Source: Acanthococcus lagerstroemiae (lineage: Eukaryota; Arthropoda; Insecta; Hemiptera; Eriococcidae). Taken from it: a stretch of 64,000 nucleotides of DNA. Made by a program: the position numbers and the translations under genes. The DNA lies in assembly GCA_031841125.1 (NCBI GenBank), contig CM063110.1:25539626-25603625 (forward strand), given 5' to 3'. Of this stretch, positions 26,301 to 36,314 are shown one piece after another. Numbering within the stretch: the stretch's first letter is position 1; the number at the start of each line of letters is the position of its first letter. The notes below the pieces were generated by a model. The model was not told the DNA's origin and did not search any database. It saw only the letters and a list, made by a program, of their open reading frames with translations.

Positions 26301-28968
26301 ATAGCAAGAACACTGTCTGAAGACGTGCATATTGGTAAATAAATAAATAAAAAATTCGAATATTCTTCATTATTATAGGGATTACCCACTACTGCCGGGA
26401 ACAGTGGTGTAGCATAACATCTGTTTTTTTTACTATTGAGTATAGGTTGTTAGAGAAAGAGACGCAAGGAGGCAAAAGGATGGCATAACCAAATAAGTGT
26501 TATTTTTTTAATACAATTCAAGAAATTCAAAAATGAAAAAAAAATCCGTGATTCACCAGAGTTGATTTGTCAGTTTAATGCGCGATTTCTCCTTTCAGGT
26601 GGATATCTAATACCCTCTGGAACTCAAACAGTAATCAGCGTTATTGGTGTGCACCGAGATCCGAGTCATTATCCTAATCCTGAAAAATTTGATCCCGAGA
26701 ACTTTTCTTTGGAAAATAGTACAAAAAGACATCCGTTCGCTTTCATACCGTTCAGTGCTGGACCTCGAAACTGTATTGGTGAGTCCTTACTAATGTTATC
26801 CTTCGTTGAAATCGATACTAGGGGTATTGAGAAACCATATTCCGGTACCGGCCGGGCTTAAATTTGATTTTGGGAAATCGTAAAAAAAATTGTTGTCCCC
26901 GTTGAAAGACAAATTTTTCACGTTTACATAGTGTGATAAAATGAGGCTGTACGATCAGTCGATCACTATACATAGTGTGATAAGATGAGGCTGTACGATC
27001 ACACAGCGGCACCGTCAGTTCCAATCTCACGGATCACGGTTTTATGAAGTACCAAAAATTCATCTAGCAAAGTAGTCTCTGCACGAAGATGATTTAAAGG
27101 CTGTTTCTACAGACTGCTTCTATGGGTCGAAAGATGCACGCGTTCTTCAACGTGGATACTAGAAATGTTGAATAATATTTTATGTCCACGTTTAAGGACA
27201 TATAATCGCCTTTTTCTTTTTCCCATTGGGTAAATATGCGGAGAATATTTGATATAATATGTTGCTGAATGTAATGTGGCCAACATTAGATATATTATTA
27301 CGTTTTTACAAAGTCAGAGCGGCAAATTCAATATGGCTGTTGATGTCCACGATGAAGGACACTTTTTTTTTTAGAAACCAGGATCTCAGCAATAAATGAG
27401 TATTTTAGCATACATATTATCATTATTTCACAGAAATTCTTACACAGCCTTCTAGAGGAAGTTATGAGGAAATTATATGAGCTTTTGAGAGAAGTTTATG
27501 TTTATAGTTGAACTTTACAGAGCGATTTGAAAATTATCCACGTTGAAGGACATATCTCTTCCTAGACACAACTTTGATGCATTCTAAAGGTTACTTAACT
27601 TGGTTAGAAAAAGATTGTAAGACCATACCGTGTTTCCTCAACTTACCTCTTCAACAATGGGAAACAGTGGTTCCTGAAAATTATGTATTAAAACCTTCCA
27701 GCGAGCAAAAAAAAAAAAACGGAACTAGACCAGGTTGACACTCACGTTGATGGACATTTCAGGTGCACTTTCGATTTTCTAAGGATGCTCTGTTGAACTA
27801 GGGAGAGCTTTTACCACTGTCTCCATCAGAAGAGTTCATTTCCTAAATTTTGACATATTGCGCATAGCATTCTGATAATAGTTACAGCCCATTTACATGA
27901 ATTGTCCATTTTTCGGAGAATTACCCAGGCACTGGTGCATGTGCTCCACATGGAATTCTGAAAAAAAGTGTTTTTGCTCCACACAAGAAAATTCTGAAAA
28001 TTTCAAATTAGGCCACATATATATGTTCATCTAATATTTCTGAATTAGACCGATCAGAGTCAGTTGGAGATCACCATTGTCCAATGTTGATGTCCCGACG
28101 GCGATCTACAACATGCTTTTTGTTTGGTTGGGTAACTGTCCTCTCATGTTAAGCTCAACACCCTAGTTACAGAGATAAATGTGGTGGTCTATACTACAGA
28201 GTTGTTTTTTTCTTCTTTCTTTTATTGCTCTGTGAATTACATTGGGGGGACATTCAATCGAATTTAACGTTGTGCCGATTGCCAAGCGGGAGTATTCATT
28301 GTTTGACTAAAAGAAGAAAAGTATAATGATACCTACTTTTTTATACTTATAATGACTAAGTAAAATCAGGAAATAACATAGTAGTACCTGAGTACTTGAA
28401 CAGACAGAACTACCTATAAAAGTTCTGTATTATTTCTATTTTTACGTTTCTTATCAGTTAGAATTTCTAACGAAACATAATTTTGCACTTAAGGCTAACG
28501 GAATGTCTTGTAATGGCTTATTTATTGTGTATCTGAAACACTTGATTGCTGGCAGTTAAGTAAATGTATTGACCTAAAAAGTTTTACTCTTGGGCTGCAG
28601 CAGTCTCCGGAATAGGGATCTGATGACAAAAACTTTGAGGAAAAAAAGATTTTCTGCGTGAAAAATCAGTAAAAAGATAGGTATCAATTTTGAATGCATT
28701 CAAGCTGAAGTCTACATTTTTCTGGCTAGAATGTAACCCTATCCCTTGCTATAAACATTTTACATTATGTAAGTTAATTTAGTCTTAAATTTACATTCTT
28801 TTAGGTCAGAAATTTGCGATGTTTGAAGAAAAGGTGATACTTTCAACACTGTTTAGAAAGTACAAAGTTACAGCATTGCAGTCGTTCAAAGATCTATGTC
28901 TAGTTCCCGAAACAGTTCTGCGTCCAGATAATGAAGTGAAAATTAAAATATCCCGTAGAACGTTGTGA
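14394..28968 (+). CDS. Cytochrome P450, CYP4 family (CYP4C-like), tandem copy B, complete
   Basis: Exons: 14394-14562, 14934-15040, 18373-18463, 18976-19161, 19343-19412, 19998-20124, 20369-20441, 24996-25108, 25934-26002, 26166-26334, 26599-26778, 28805-28968. Every border is AG/GT and the 1,518 nt join without a stop into 505 residues, the usual CYP4 length. The ATG at 14,394 gives a typical microsomal N-terminus: hydrophobic anchor (residues 3-19), basic KYYKSKR, then proline hinge [11 protein letters not shown]. Later come WHKRR (126-130), [13 protein letters not shown] (305-317; Glu312 is the CYP4 heme-ester residue), ESLR (370-373), PEKFDPENF (419-427) and [10 protein letters not shown] (443-452, heme ligand Cys450). 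It would act at the ER with cytochrome P450 reductase; the substrate is unknown. Introns 2, 5, 7 and 11 are swollen by transposons absent from copy A, yet the coding sequence is intact, so it is likely functional. Confidence 0.95.
15793..16636. mobile_element. TIR-bounded insertion in intron 2 of copy B
   Basis: gtgccaattgttggtc at the left end is matched by gaccgacaattgacac at the right end. Copy A intron 2 continues across this point without the segment (about 815-830). Variants of the terminal motif recur inside (near 15,988 and 16,138). No transposase ORF was recognised. Confidence 0.55.
17077..18228 (+). mobile_element. 5'-truncated R1-like non-LTR retrotransposon with 16-bp target duplication
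   Basis: The insertion is flanked by atatgcatatactcac at 17,061-17,076 and 18,229-18,244. The equivalent site in copy A (about 1,410-1,425) is empty. It carries an ORF (17,112-17,879, 255 residues), the C-terminal part of an R1-superfamily reverse transcriptase. The protein includes an [16 protein letters not shown] block followed by a C-x2-C-x9-H-x4-C knuckle (CTHC...H...C) at about residues 171-189. The palm domain with YADD is missing (5' truncation). A GC-rich 3' UTR of about 350 bp follows, without a poly(A) tail. GC content is far above the AT-rich host introns. It lies in sense orientation inside intron 2 of copy B. Confidence 0.85.
17112..17879 (+). pseudogene. Reverse transcriptase C-terminal fragment (R1-like)
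   Basis: 255-codon open frame of the truncated LINE. Recognisable parts are a thumb-like segment ([11 protein letters not shown] near the N-terminus, typical of the region after the polymerase palm), a basic coiled linker, and the C-terminal zinc knuckle that R1-type elements share. It lacks endonuclease and catalytic palm, so it is a dead fragment although the frame is open. The frame shows high-GC codon use quite unlike P450 copies A and B. The long antisense frame over the same interval is a shadow. Confidence 0.8.
19697..19846. mobile_element. hAT-like MITE, ~150 bp, 8-bp target duplication
   Basis: Inverted termini (aaggcggctc... / ...gagccgcctt) continue into gacgaacagccattttgatt pairing with aatcaaaatggctgttcgt. 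It is flanked by ccaacact at 19,689-19,696 and 19,847-19,854, the 8-bp duplication typical of hAT elements. Copy A is uninterrupted at the same place (about 4,830-4,850, tcactcctccaaaacc). Non-coding; located in intron 5 of copy B. Confidence 0.85.
20564..20646. mobile_element. 83-bp TA-flanked MITE
   Basis: Inverted ends read aactggggtaatattg and caatattaccccagtt. TA lies on both sides (20,562-20,563 and 20,647-20,648). In copy A the same sequence is continuous (tttatgtagggtgaatg, about 5,832). TA duplication suggests a Tc1/mariner-derived MITE. Intron 7 of copy B. Confidence 0.8.
21436..21790. repeat. Tandem repeat with ggtcggcgcagc / CRE-like core
   Basis: Units of about 60-70 bp share ggtcggcgcagccaatgg, aaaaatagttctacgca and gtgacgtcagtggttt, at least four times. 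They are grouped in two larger ~150-200 bp copies that each begin with a gccgagcctt..tatacaacc block. The tgacgtca core equals a CRE site. Confidence 0.75.
21786..22060 (+). repeat. Dispersed repeat shared with 30,045-30,330
   Basis: About 270 bp recur in the same orientation at 30,045-30,330 with scattered differences. Both copies keep a short open stretch starting atggttttacatcgtg / atggttttatattgtg, followed by agcaaaag and gaaaggagttcattttgtgag, then a gtttgtaat that could be a splice donor. It might be the first exon of a transposon gene (a THAP-like start is conceivable) but key cysteines are not clear, so no function is assigned. Confidence 0.55.
22262..22660. repeat. Degenerate GGAACC/GAACCC short tandem repeat
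   Basis: Dozens of ggaacc, gaaccg and gaaccc words occur in close succession (for example tgggaaccggaaccagaacc), partly on the opposite strand around 22,383-22,415 (ggttcctaataatcgggttc). It is not a clean microsatellite. The interval also holds unique spacer sequence. Confidence 0.7.
22755..22775. repeat. Short GC-rich hairpin, Helitron-terminus-like
   Basis: ctaggtcgc aaa gcgacctag forms a perfect 9-bp stem, followed by cttttc. Such a hairpin shortly before the end, with CTAG, is typical of Helitron 3' ends. A matching inverted block lies at 21,040-21,085 (tgataagcgaacggtgat ... gactcccataag) and 22,785-22,890, so the element may instead be a foldback unit. Confidence 0.4.
22992..23251. 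mobile_element. ~260-bp MITE with ~33-bp TIRs
   Basis: ggacgctgtttaacaaaag at the left is matched by cttttgttaaacagcgtcc at the right, continuing into gaactaacccac / gtgggttagttc. aaat flanks both sides. A diverged inverted relative of its interior lies at about 22,040-22,250. Confidence 0.75.
23270..24500 (-). pseudogene. Decayed Jockey-clade retrotransposon: gag-like ORF1 joined to an RT C-terminal scrap
   Basis: Minus-strand translation from about 24,480 gives a coiled-coil stretch ([15 protein letters not shown]), then an open piece at 24,329-23,982. After that comes [14 protein letters not shown], the PRE_C2HC-type gag domain of Jockey ORF1, and a zinc knuckle [14 protein letters not shown], interrupted by stops and frameshifts. 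It is followed directly (about 23,450-23,275) by a segment resembling the extreme C-terminus of a Jockey reverse transcriptase ([20 protein letters not shown], then [14 protein letters not shown]). Endonuclease and polymerase are missing, so an internal deletion is inferred. Antisense in intron 7 of copy B. The domain identification rests on recalled family motifs. Confidence 0.7.
26815..28000. repeat. Copy-B-specific segment of intron 11 with recurring tccacgttgaaggaca motif
   Basis: Copy A lacks this ~1.1 kb. It starts with a direct repeat (gataaaatgaggctgtacga / gataagatgaggctgtacga at 26,935-27,005). Then the motif tccacg-tt-aaggaca occurs at about 27,147 (reverse), 27,184, 27,344, 27,537 and 27,742. 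Probably an inserted repeat; no ORF. Confidence 0.6.
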
Positions 28969-28990
28969 TGTAGAACTACAAGGTGGAGCA

Positions 28991-28996
28991 AATAAA
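28991..28996 (+). promoter_or_regulatory. Possible poly(A) signal of P450 copy B
   Basis: aataaa lies 23 bases after the stop codon of copy B. In copy A the equivalent bases read aatgaa, so A would need another signal. The 3' UTR would be very short. Confidence 0.35.
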
Positions 28997-29521
28997 TCCA
29001 TAGGGAGGTTTATGAAACTGCATACTAATGAAGACATGTACTATAACTATGATTGCTATGTATTATTCCTTATCTCTCGGGCTGGCTGTGTCCGCGTACC
29101 TAGTAGAATCTTCAGGCAACAGATCTTCCCCTCAATTTTCTGGATTTTTCTAATAGGCTGGCCTTTGCTAAATGCTACGGACTTGTGAAGATCGTACCAG
29201 AATGAGGTAGATGAGATCAAAAAGAATGAAAAAAAGCTTCACTTTCAGTTCTGATCTGAATACGGTAATCATATGACATTATATCATGAGAACGGCGCCG
29301 GGACCTAATGGAAATTTAGTGACACTCAAATATCAGCTATATATGCATCAGCGGCGCTTAAATGCCAGCTACATGCATCACTGATACAATCTTAACTTTG
29401 GATATGGTGAATTCCATTTATTTGTGAAGTTCTAATGCTATTTGATAATCAAAATTTTGAAGCTATATACCTGTTCGCTAGAGGGCGTGAGAGCTTTATT
29501 TTTTTTTATCGATGTCTGGCA

Positions 29522-29590
29522 GACCACATTTTCGAGTGTACGAGTACCTCAGCAACGGAACGTTGCCGAGATACACTCGAAAATGTGGTC
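29522..29590. repeat. Near-perfect 69-bp hairpin
   Basis: gaccacattttcgagtgta pairs exactly with tacactcgaaaatgtggtc. The inner part (cctcagcaacg / cgttgccgag) also pairs, leaving a gaa loop and a six-base bulge. It could be a tiny foldback element or encode an RNA hairpin. Nothing else supports an RNA gene. Confidence 0.7.
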
Positions 29591-30044
29591 AAAATGGGTC
29601 AAAAAATGACTGTAGCTCAATTTTGACGACGGATTTGAATTCGTCTCGAAAAATTGAGTAATTAGGACCAGCGCCGACGCCGAATCTCTCAGAAAATCTT
29701 TTTGCCCGAAAAAGGACATGATGACTACCCAGAATTTAGCCAGACAGGACGATTTATACAAAATCGTACATTTGAGCATAATTATTCACCCTGCATTATT
29801 GGCAACACAGCAGAATCTCAACTTGATCAGTAAATTTCTACCATATTATATGTATATATGTATGTGATTTCACCTTACCAATTGTAGAATATTTTGGAAT
29901 ATTTGGACTTTTTAGGGAATATATATATTTATTTTATAATTAGCGAGACATTTAACGCCTATAGGCCATGGCCTCAGTACATCTTAAGGTTAGTTAAGCC
30001 TCATACAATGGGAAAAATAAATCTATGCAGTGGTTTGTTGTTCT

Positions 30045-30330
30045 TATCAATCGAAGTTCGAGATACACACGAGAATGCCTCACGTTTGCTTTCGACAGTG
30101 GCGCTTGTGGTTTTAAATGTAAAAGTGAACGTAATCGTGTGTAAAAGAAACAGATAGAAGATGGTTTTACATCGTGTTTACAGTCTCAGCAAAAGCAACT
30201 CGAGTTATCAACATAAGGAATCGATGAAAGGAGTTCATTTTGTGAGGTTTGTAATATTGTGTATGATTCTTGCTGAAGGGTTGGTGTGTGAAACAACTGA
30301 CATTTTTGTAAACAAAATTTATTTTCAGAT
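30045..30330 (+). repeat. Second copy of the dispersed repeat seen at 21,786-22,060
   Basis: Same order of blocks: gatacac.gagaatg, gcttgtggttttaaatg, agtgaacgtaatcgtg, gaaaggagttcattttgtga. It interrupts the repeat that is continuous at 58,675-59,040, so it was probably inserted after that repeat. Confidence 0.55.
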
Positions 30331-33300
30331 TTGGTGACCCTTATTGTGTTGATAATTACATTTAGTCATCATTACTTTCAGTTACACAAAGCTCAAATAC
30401 TCCAAACTTTTAGATTTATTTCTCTCACTTCAATGTTCTAATGCTCAATATCGTTCTGTAACAACTCCACATCCTCTCCTGCTTTTACGATCCTTTTGGG
30501 CAGGGGTGTGAACATTTGACTCAACGCGCAACCAGTTTTGGTTGTTGTAATTTGACACGTCATGTGTTCGGCGTTTTCTCATTGATTTTGCTACCATTTT
30601 CATGTTTCAACATTGCGCAGTCACGAGATTTCGGCCTTTGAAATGAATGTTTTTCTTGTAAATACTGGGCTTAGTTTTCACGTTTGTAATTTTGTCATCA
30701 AACTTTCTGTAGCCATATTCTTGAGCGTACTGATTGGATAATATGTGGTTTACGATTTCTATTTTCAAAATATGTTCAAGCTGGTATTACAATTGCATAA
30801 AATTTCTTTGCAAAAATGCGGACAATGTATTTCAGTTTTATTAAAATTCGTCGAAATGACACTAGAGGCGATGATTCAATATTTTGAATTTCGAAAAATT
30901 TCGAGTTAGGTACTTAAGAGTGAATCTTTGAATGATCATTATTCTACAACATTGACTACTAATAAAACAGTCATCGAAACAATAGGCTAACAGGTGGAAT
31001 CGCATCCATGTTAAAGGATAGTGAATATGTCGATCTTCATCACTCAACCTACTTACATAGGTACATGTGTTTGTTGGGTGTAGTGTCACGAGCGCTCTCT
31101 ATGTATCATTCCGCATCCCAGTTTCAATTATTGTCTTCTGACAATTGTAATAGGGCCTTGCATTGCCATGTTGAAACATTTTTGCGGAAAATAAGGAAAA
31201 CGCCAATCCTGTAAGGATATAATAGGAAAGCGCCAGAAGTGACATTGTACAATTATAGGACGGCACTAGCTATGAAAATGTAAAAATGAAGGAAAGCGCC
31301 ACTTACTGGAAGTGAAGCACCCATAAAGAAGAGCAGTCATCATGCTGAAGTCTGGGCTATAGTGGGTCTGGTATGCACATGCTACCAACTTTCAAAAATT
31401 CAAAAAGGGTGAAATTTCCATTTTTGTACTGTTCATATTTACTTTGGATGCAGCGAGTTTTTCCAGCCATTTTCTCAGTGACTTTTCTTCCTTTCGTGCC
31501 TTTCATTTCTAAGCAGGTTTCAGTTTGTAATTTTGAGGATTTTGTAATTAGGTAATGCGTGTACTAATGGCTTCCGGCTGTAAAACAATGCCCTTCAGGT
31601 AACGATGGTAGCGCTCTCAGCTGTGTTCGTTATCTTTGGATCGTCTGATACAGGTGTACCCCAAATATCTGGTAGGAATGGCGAATGGAGTTTCTCCCGA
31701 AACATACATCAGTGCCTATCCTAGATGGAATCAGCGAATATAAAAATGGTATCGGGTCCTACAGAAGTAAGATCACAGAATGCATTTTTTTACTTTGGAA
31801 TGATGTGCGAACGGCAATAAAAAGAATTGTTTCAGCCACCCATGAATTCCGTCTTCAGTCCTACATAACTCATATGTATATTTTCCTGTGCCATGCTTAT
31901 GGCCTAGGTGGAATCGGCAATCTGTTATGACACTTCCCGGAAATGCATAGTCTGTAATGCCTTATGAACAGCTGCTTTATAGTCTATAATATTTGTTTCG
32001 GGATAAAAGTCTTTATTTAACAGTGAACGGCTCATGGACTTAATTTGGTTCCACATTTTCTCACAGCACTCAGCTATTTTTGAAGGCAGGACTAATTATA
32101 CATACGTGAAATCCGAGAATGAATGAATCCTGTACAACATGTTGAAATATTTTGGGCAAAATTTATCATCAGCAAGCACGATTTTGGTGCATGGGCGCTT
32201 TCCTATATTTATCGTATCTCTCTGGTACATTACTTACACTTCAAACTGCTATGTTCCAAGAGATTGGCGCTCTCCTATAACAGCCCATTTCTGATTATGC
32301 ATAGAACAATCTTATTATTCAAGCGTGACAAATTGTACATAAGGATACCTAACTAGTTACATCATTTATTCAAACGAATTTTCGAAACCATTTCTCATTT
32401 ACAAAGCTTTATATTCAGTCGTCGGATGTTTGTGAACAACAAAATTCACCCTTTGTTCTCTTCCCATTATTAACTGTGAAAACGTGACTAACAGTCTCTA
32501 GTTGTTGAGTAACTTGTTGTTGCTCCGGGTTTTCAATGTGGGACAGGTATATCATTGATGGGGATTTCCAGTTTCTTTTCTTTCGGATTTTACATTCAAT
32601 ACCTAGTGTTTATCTCCAGGTCGGCGCGGCTGGTAAGGTATTTTGACCGTTGACGCAGTCTAGTTTTAACTCGCCTAGAGGCAACACCTCTCATGTGATT
32701 TCCTGTGAATACAGTTGTCACCGATTCGGATCACATGTACGGTGCAGGAAGAAGCCAAGGATGCATAATTTAACTTGGATGATAAGGGCCGGCACCAGTT
32801 ATAGAAGTTGTGTGGTACTTGCTACATATGAGAAAATTCGCTACACATGGATTTTAGTAGTCGTACCGTCACATTCAGTCGTCGTAACACTAACCTTAAT
32901 TTAAAGAATTGTTTTTTATTTTGGGGGGGGGGGGACTAGTCTCGGTAAATTTTTTCTTGCTACACATGAGAAAGTGAAATAATTGTGCCGGCCCTGCTAA
33001 TGATGAAATCAAGGGTAGATATTCAGTCAGTGGCTTAGAGAAACATGAGTAAGTACGCTACCATTTTTGATTTACTAATGCGCTATAGAATTTGGTTCAC
33101 GAACAATCATTTTTGACTTGCCGATTTCTAATATGCAGATGTTTGTTTGATGGGTGGACATCAATGCCGAAAAGGAGACAATGCAGCAGCAGGTAATTGC
33201 TGAAAAACCGAATATTTGAGGTATGTGCACATTTTATTTTTGTATTGCGAGCACTTAGCTCCTGCTTTTACTCCGTTTTTTTTTGTGTGTTTTTTTTAAA

Positions 33301-36300
33301 TTTATTATTTTATTAATAATAAGTTACATCTGCTACTCTGGATTTTTGTGTCTGAAAATTTTTTTGTTTGAGTCGGTATTTTCAGTTTTCTAATTTTTGG
33401 CATTTGTGACATATTTCTATTTCTACATCATCATCCTCTTGCTAATAGGGTAAGGTTATACCTTAGGGTTTCACGTATCACTTATTCATATAATGAATTT
33501 AAATAATTCAAATATTGTGAAGTACGCGATAGAATATTCTCAAAGCCTCGAGAGATTTTATCTTAATAATATAAAGCTGGTAGTGAAGCATAAGGCCACT
33601 GTTGTTAAATTTAATGAAACTTCTTTCTCAACATTTTCATTGAAATACTATTTCAAACTAAACTTCACATATGAAACTTATTTTTTGCCGATTAGTTTGA
33701 AAGATTTATATATTTACACATACTTTTTAGTTATATTTAATAATTTTTTTGTAGGTTAATTTCTTTGATAAAATAAATTTTATCTTAAAATTCATTATCG
33801 TGAAGTATTTTACACTAAATTTATTTGACAGTTTAGTCGGCATTTTGGATTAGTCATCAGCAAATTAAGAAATCATTATTTCGTCGACTTGTTCTTAATG
33901 AACATTTTGTGTGTTATGGAAAATTCTTGTAAAATGTAAAAATGACGAAACTTTTTTTTTTGAATTTTTTGTACCAATCTGATTCTTTGGCACTTCGACT
34001 ATTCTTTACTATTTTATATTTTTCAACATTTTTTGCATTAATCGGATTTCGCATTTTTAACGCATATCTTGAGATTCATCCTCATGAAATGTTTTACAAT
34101 AAATTTCATTTTATGATATATTTCATTGTGAAAATTTTCAACCAGTTGAATAAAGTTTTGTCTGTACGGTAGTAGACGGCTCCACATTCCGAACTTTTGG
34201 AGTCGAAATTTTTTGGCAAATTCGACTAGTTGGTCGGCATTTTTGACCAAATCTAAAAATCGTTTCGTTGTCACTTTTTAACGTAATAATAATCTTTTTG
34301 TGTTGGATGAAAAATTCTTGTGTTATTGAGTCAGTAACTTTTTCTTTTGTTTTGTCTGGAAAAAACATTTTTGAACTCGAGTCGATATTTTCCATTTTTA
34401 ACGGCAGTTGGCAAAATGTAAAAATTGCAAAAAAATTTTCCTGCATTTTTGGTACCATTTTGATTCGGCATGGTTTTTTTTTTTACTTCTTTGCTTGAAT
34501 CCGATTTGAGGTTAGCTGGTGTTTACCTGTAAAACCCGGATGTATAGAAATGTCGACTCTAATATTTTTAGCATACATTTTGACTTGTAGTGCACATACA
34601 ACTGTTGACTGTCTGTGTCGTATACATTTTCATTGACAAAATTATGAACAGATAATTCAAATTATGAAAATTAAGAATCCTTTTTATTTAATTAAAAATT
34701 CTCCATGACCAATTCTATTAAGATTAAATTTAATATTAATATTAATTAATCTAACTTTTATTATAATAGATTTAAAATTTAATTGTTCAGTAGATGTAAT
34801 CGGTTTCTTATTGACATTGCAGTTGACATTTTAGTCAATAAATCTACATGTATCAACATTACTATAAACATTGTAGTATACAGCGAATTGACACATGTTC
34901 AATGGATGTGGACAAATATTCACATAGTCGACATTCCTATCAACCTTGTACTACCCAGTGTATTCAAAAGTTGGCCCAACTATACAGTAGGTTTACATTT
35001 GTGTTCACAAGTCCACTCGACAATTGGTTTCGGCTAAATACTTTTTGTATAAATTAAGATGTTATTATTCTCGTACGGTTGGGTTTAATACAATGTGTCA
35101 CGAAGTATCTAGAGGATGCTTCTTTCGACATCCACAGTGTCTCACAGGTGGTTACCTTACAGTCTAGAGGAATTACTGAAGAAAATTAAAAAGAAGTGTC
35201 TGATGAGTAGCGGGAGTTTGATATGAACTGTAGGGTTCATCGAGTCTCGGAAAAAAATAAAATGTACGTGTTGCTAATTTTGTAACAGCGGACTGAGCCG
35301 CCTGAAACCAATTTTCTGCCAAACATTGGAGAACAATTTTTGCGCAAGAAAATTGCTCTTCATGAAGTGTCACATACATACGAAATGGTTCGCAGTCATC
35401 TCGTAACTATTTTTGAACTTTCAGCAGTCGAGACGTTCAAAGACTTGTTGAATAAAACGTAAAATTTTGGTCGTATTCCTGGATCACAAAATTTTGTGAC
35501 AGTTGGGGGGGATTCAAGTTCTCAGACAGGCTTTCCAGGTTCAGTACCTAACCATCCCTGAAATTTTCCATGGCTTCCCCATCCCCTGAATGTCACATAA
35601 ATGACATTAATTTTTCACATTTTGTCTAATTTCTAAAGCCTTTAATAAAGAAATTTTTAAAATTTGCGCAGGCATGAAATAAAAATTGTTACATCAGTAA
35701 CTAGGTTTTCAGGTCTGTTAAATTCATTTTTCGCATCTGTTTCTTCGTAACATAAAAATTGCTCCCTCTCTTCCCTATGATAAGCGAGTGTCAAAAATTG
35801 CGTTACCTGCAATATTGGTATCATTTCTTAAGTTCTCTGAATCTTTGAATTCGTTTTAAAAATTGATTCTCAGCTACCATAAACACGGTGTCTTCGGTGG
35901 GTGAGAATAAGATTGGGTGTAGGGGAGGGAGGGGGGGGGGTAGAAACTGAAAAATGATAGGTTTCTGACAGGACAGTGCTTCTAAGGTATGTACTTTGCC
36001 CTATTAGCGCCACTCTTAATTTGATCGAGTGCCACGTCGACTCTAATTAACTTATACTCGTAGCGGAGCGATTGCGACATTTCCGAATAGAGAATTAGTT
36101 CATCATCCCAGAGGGTAAAATATTCTGAAATCATTGCCCAAAATCCTTTATAACTTTTCTGATAAAGGTCACCTGTTGGCGGAATTAGGACACTTAAGGT
36201 TCATAATAAGGCCAATGGATAATATTTCAAAAAATGCCATTTATGATTTCGTGGATTTTCATATCCCTGGGTGAAAACGCATCAATTTCTCTGTAATTAA

Positions 36301-36314
36301 TCGTTTCTACGGTG

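Larger units (their letters stand above)
29000..30700. other. Flank between P450 copy B and the palindrome
   Basis: No gene is recognised. It holds the near-perfect hairpin at 29,522-29,590, a repeat at 29,605-29,760 and 30,560-30,650 that recurs in direct orientation at 58,675-59,040, and the 30,045-30,330 dispersed repeat inserted between those two parts. Confidence 0.5.

Noticed and set aside
33480..33760. 88-codon frame at 33,493 as a gene in the left arm
   Set aside because: The mirrored right-arm sequence does not keep the frame and the composition is AT-rich low complexity.
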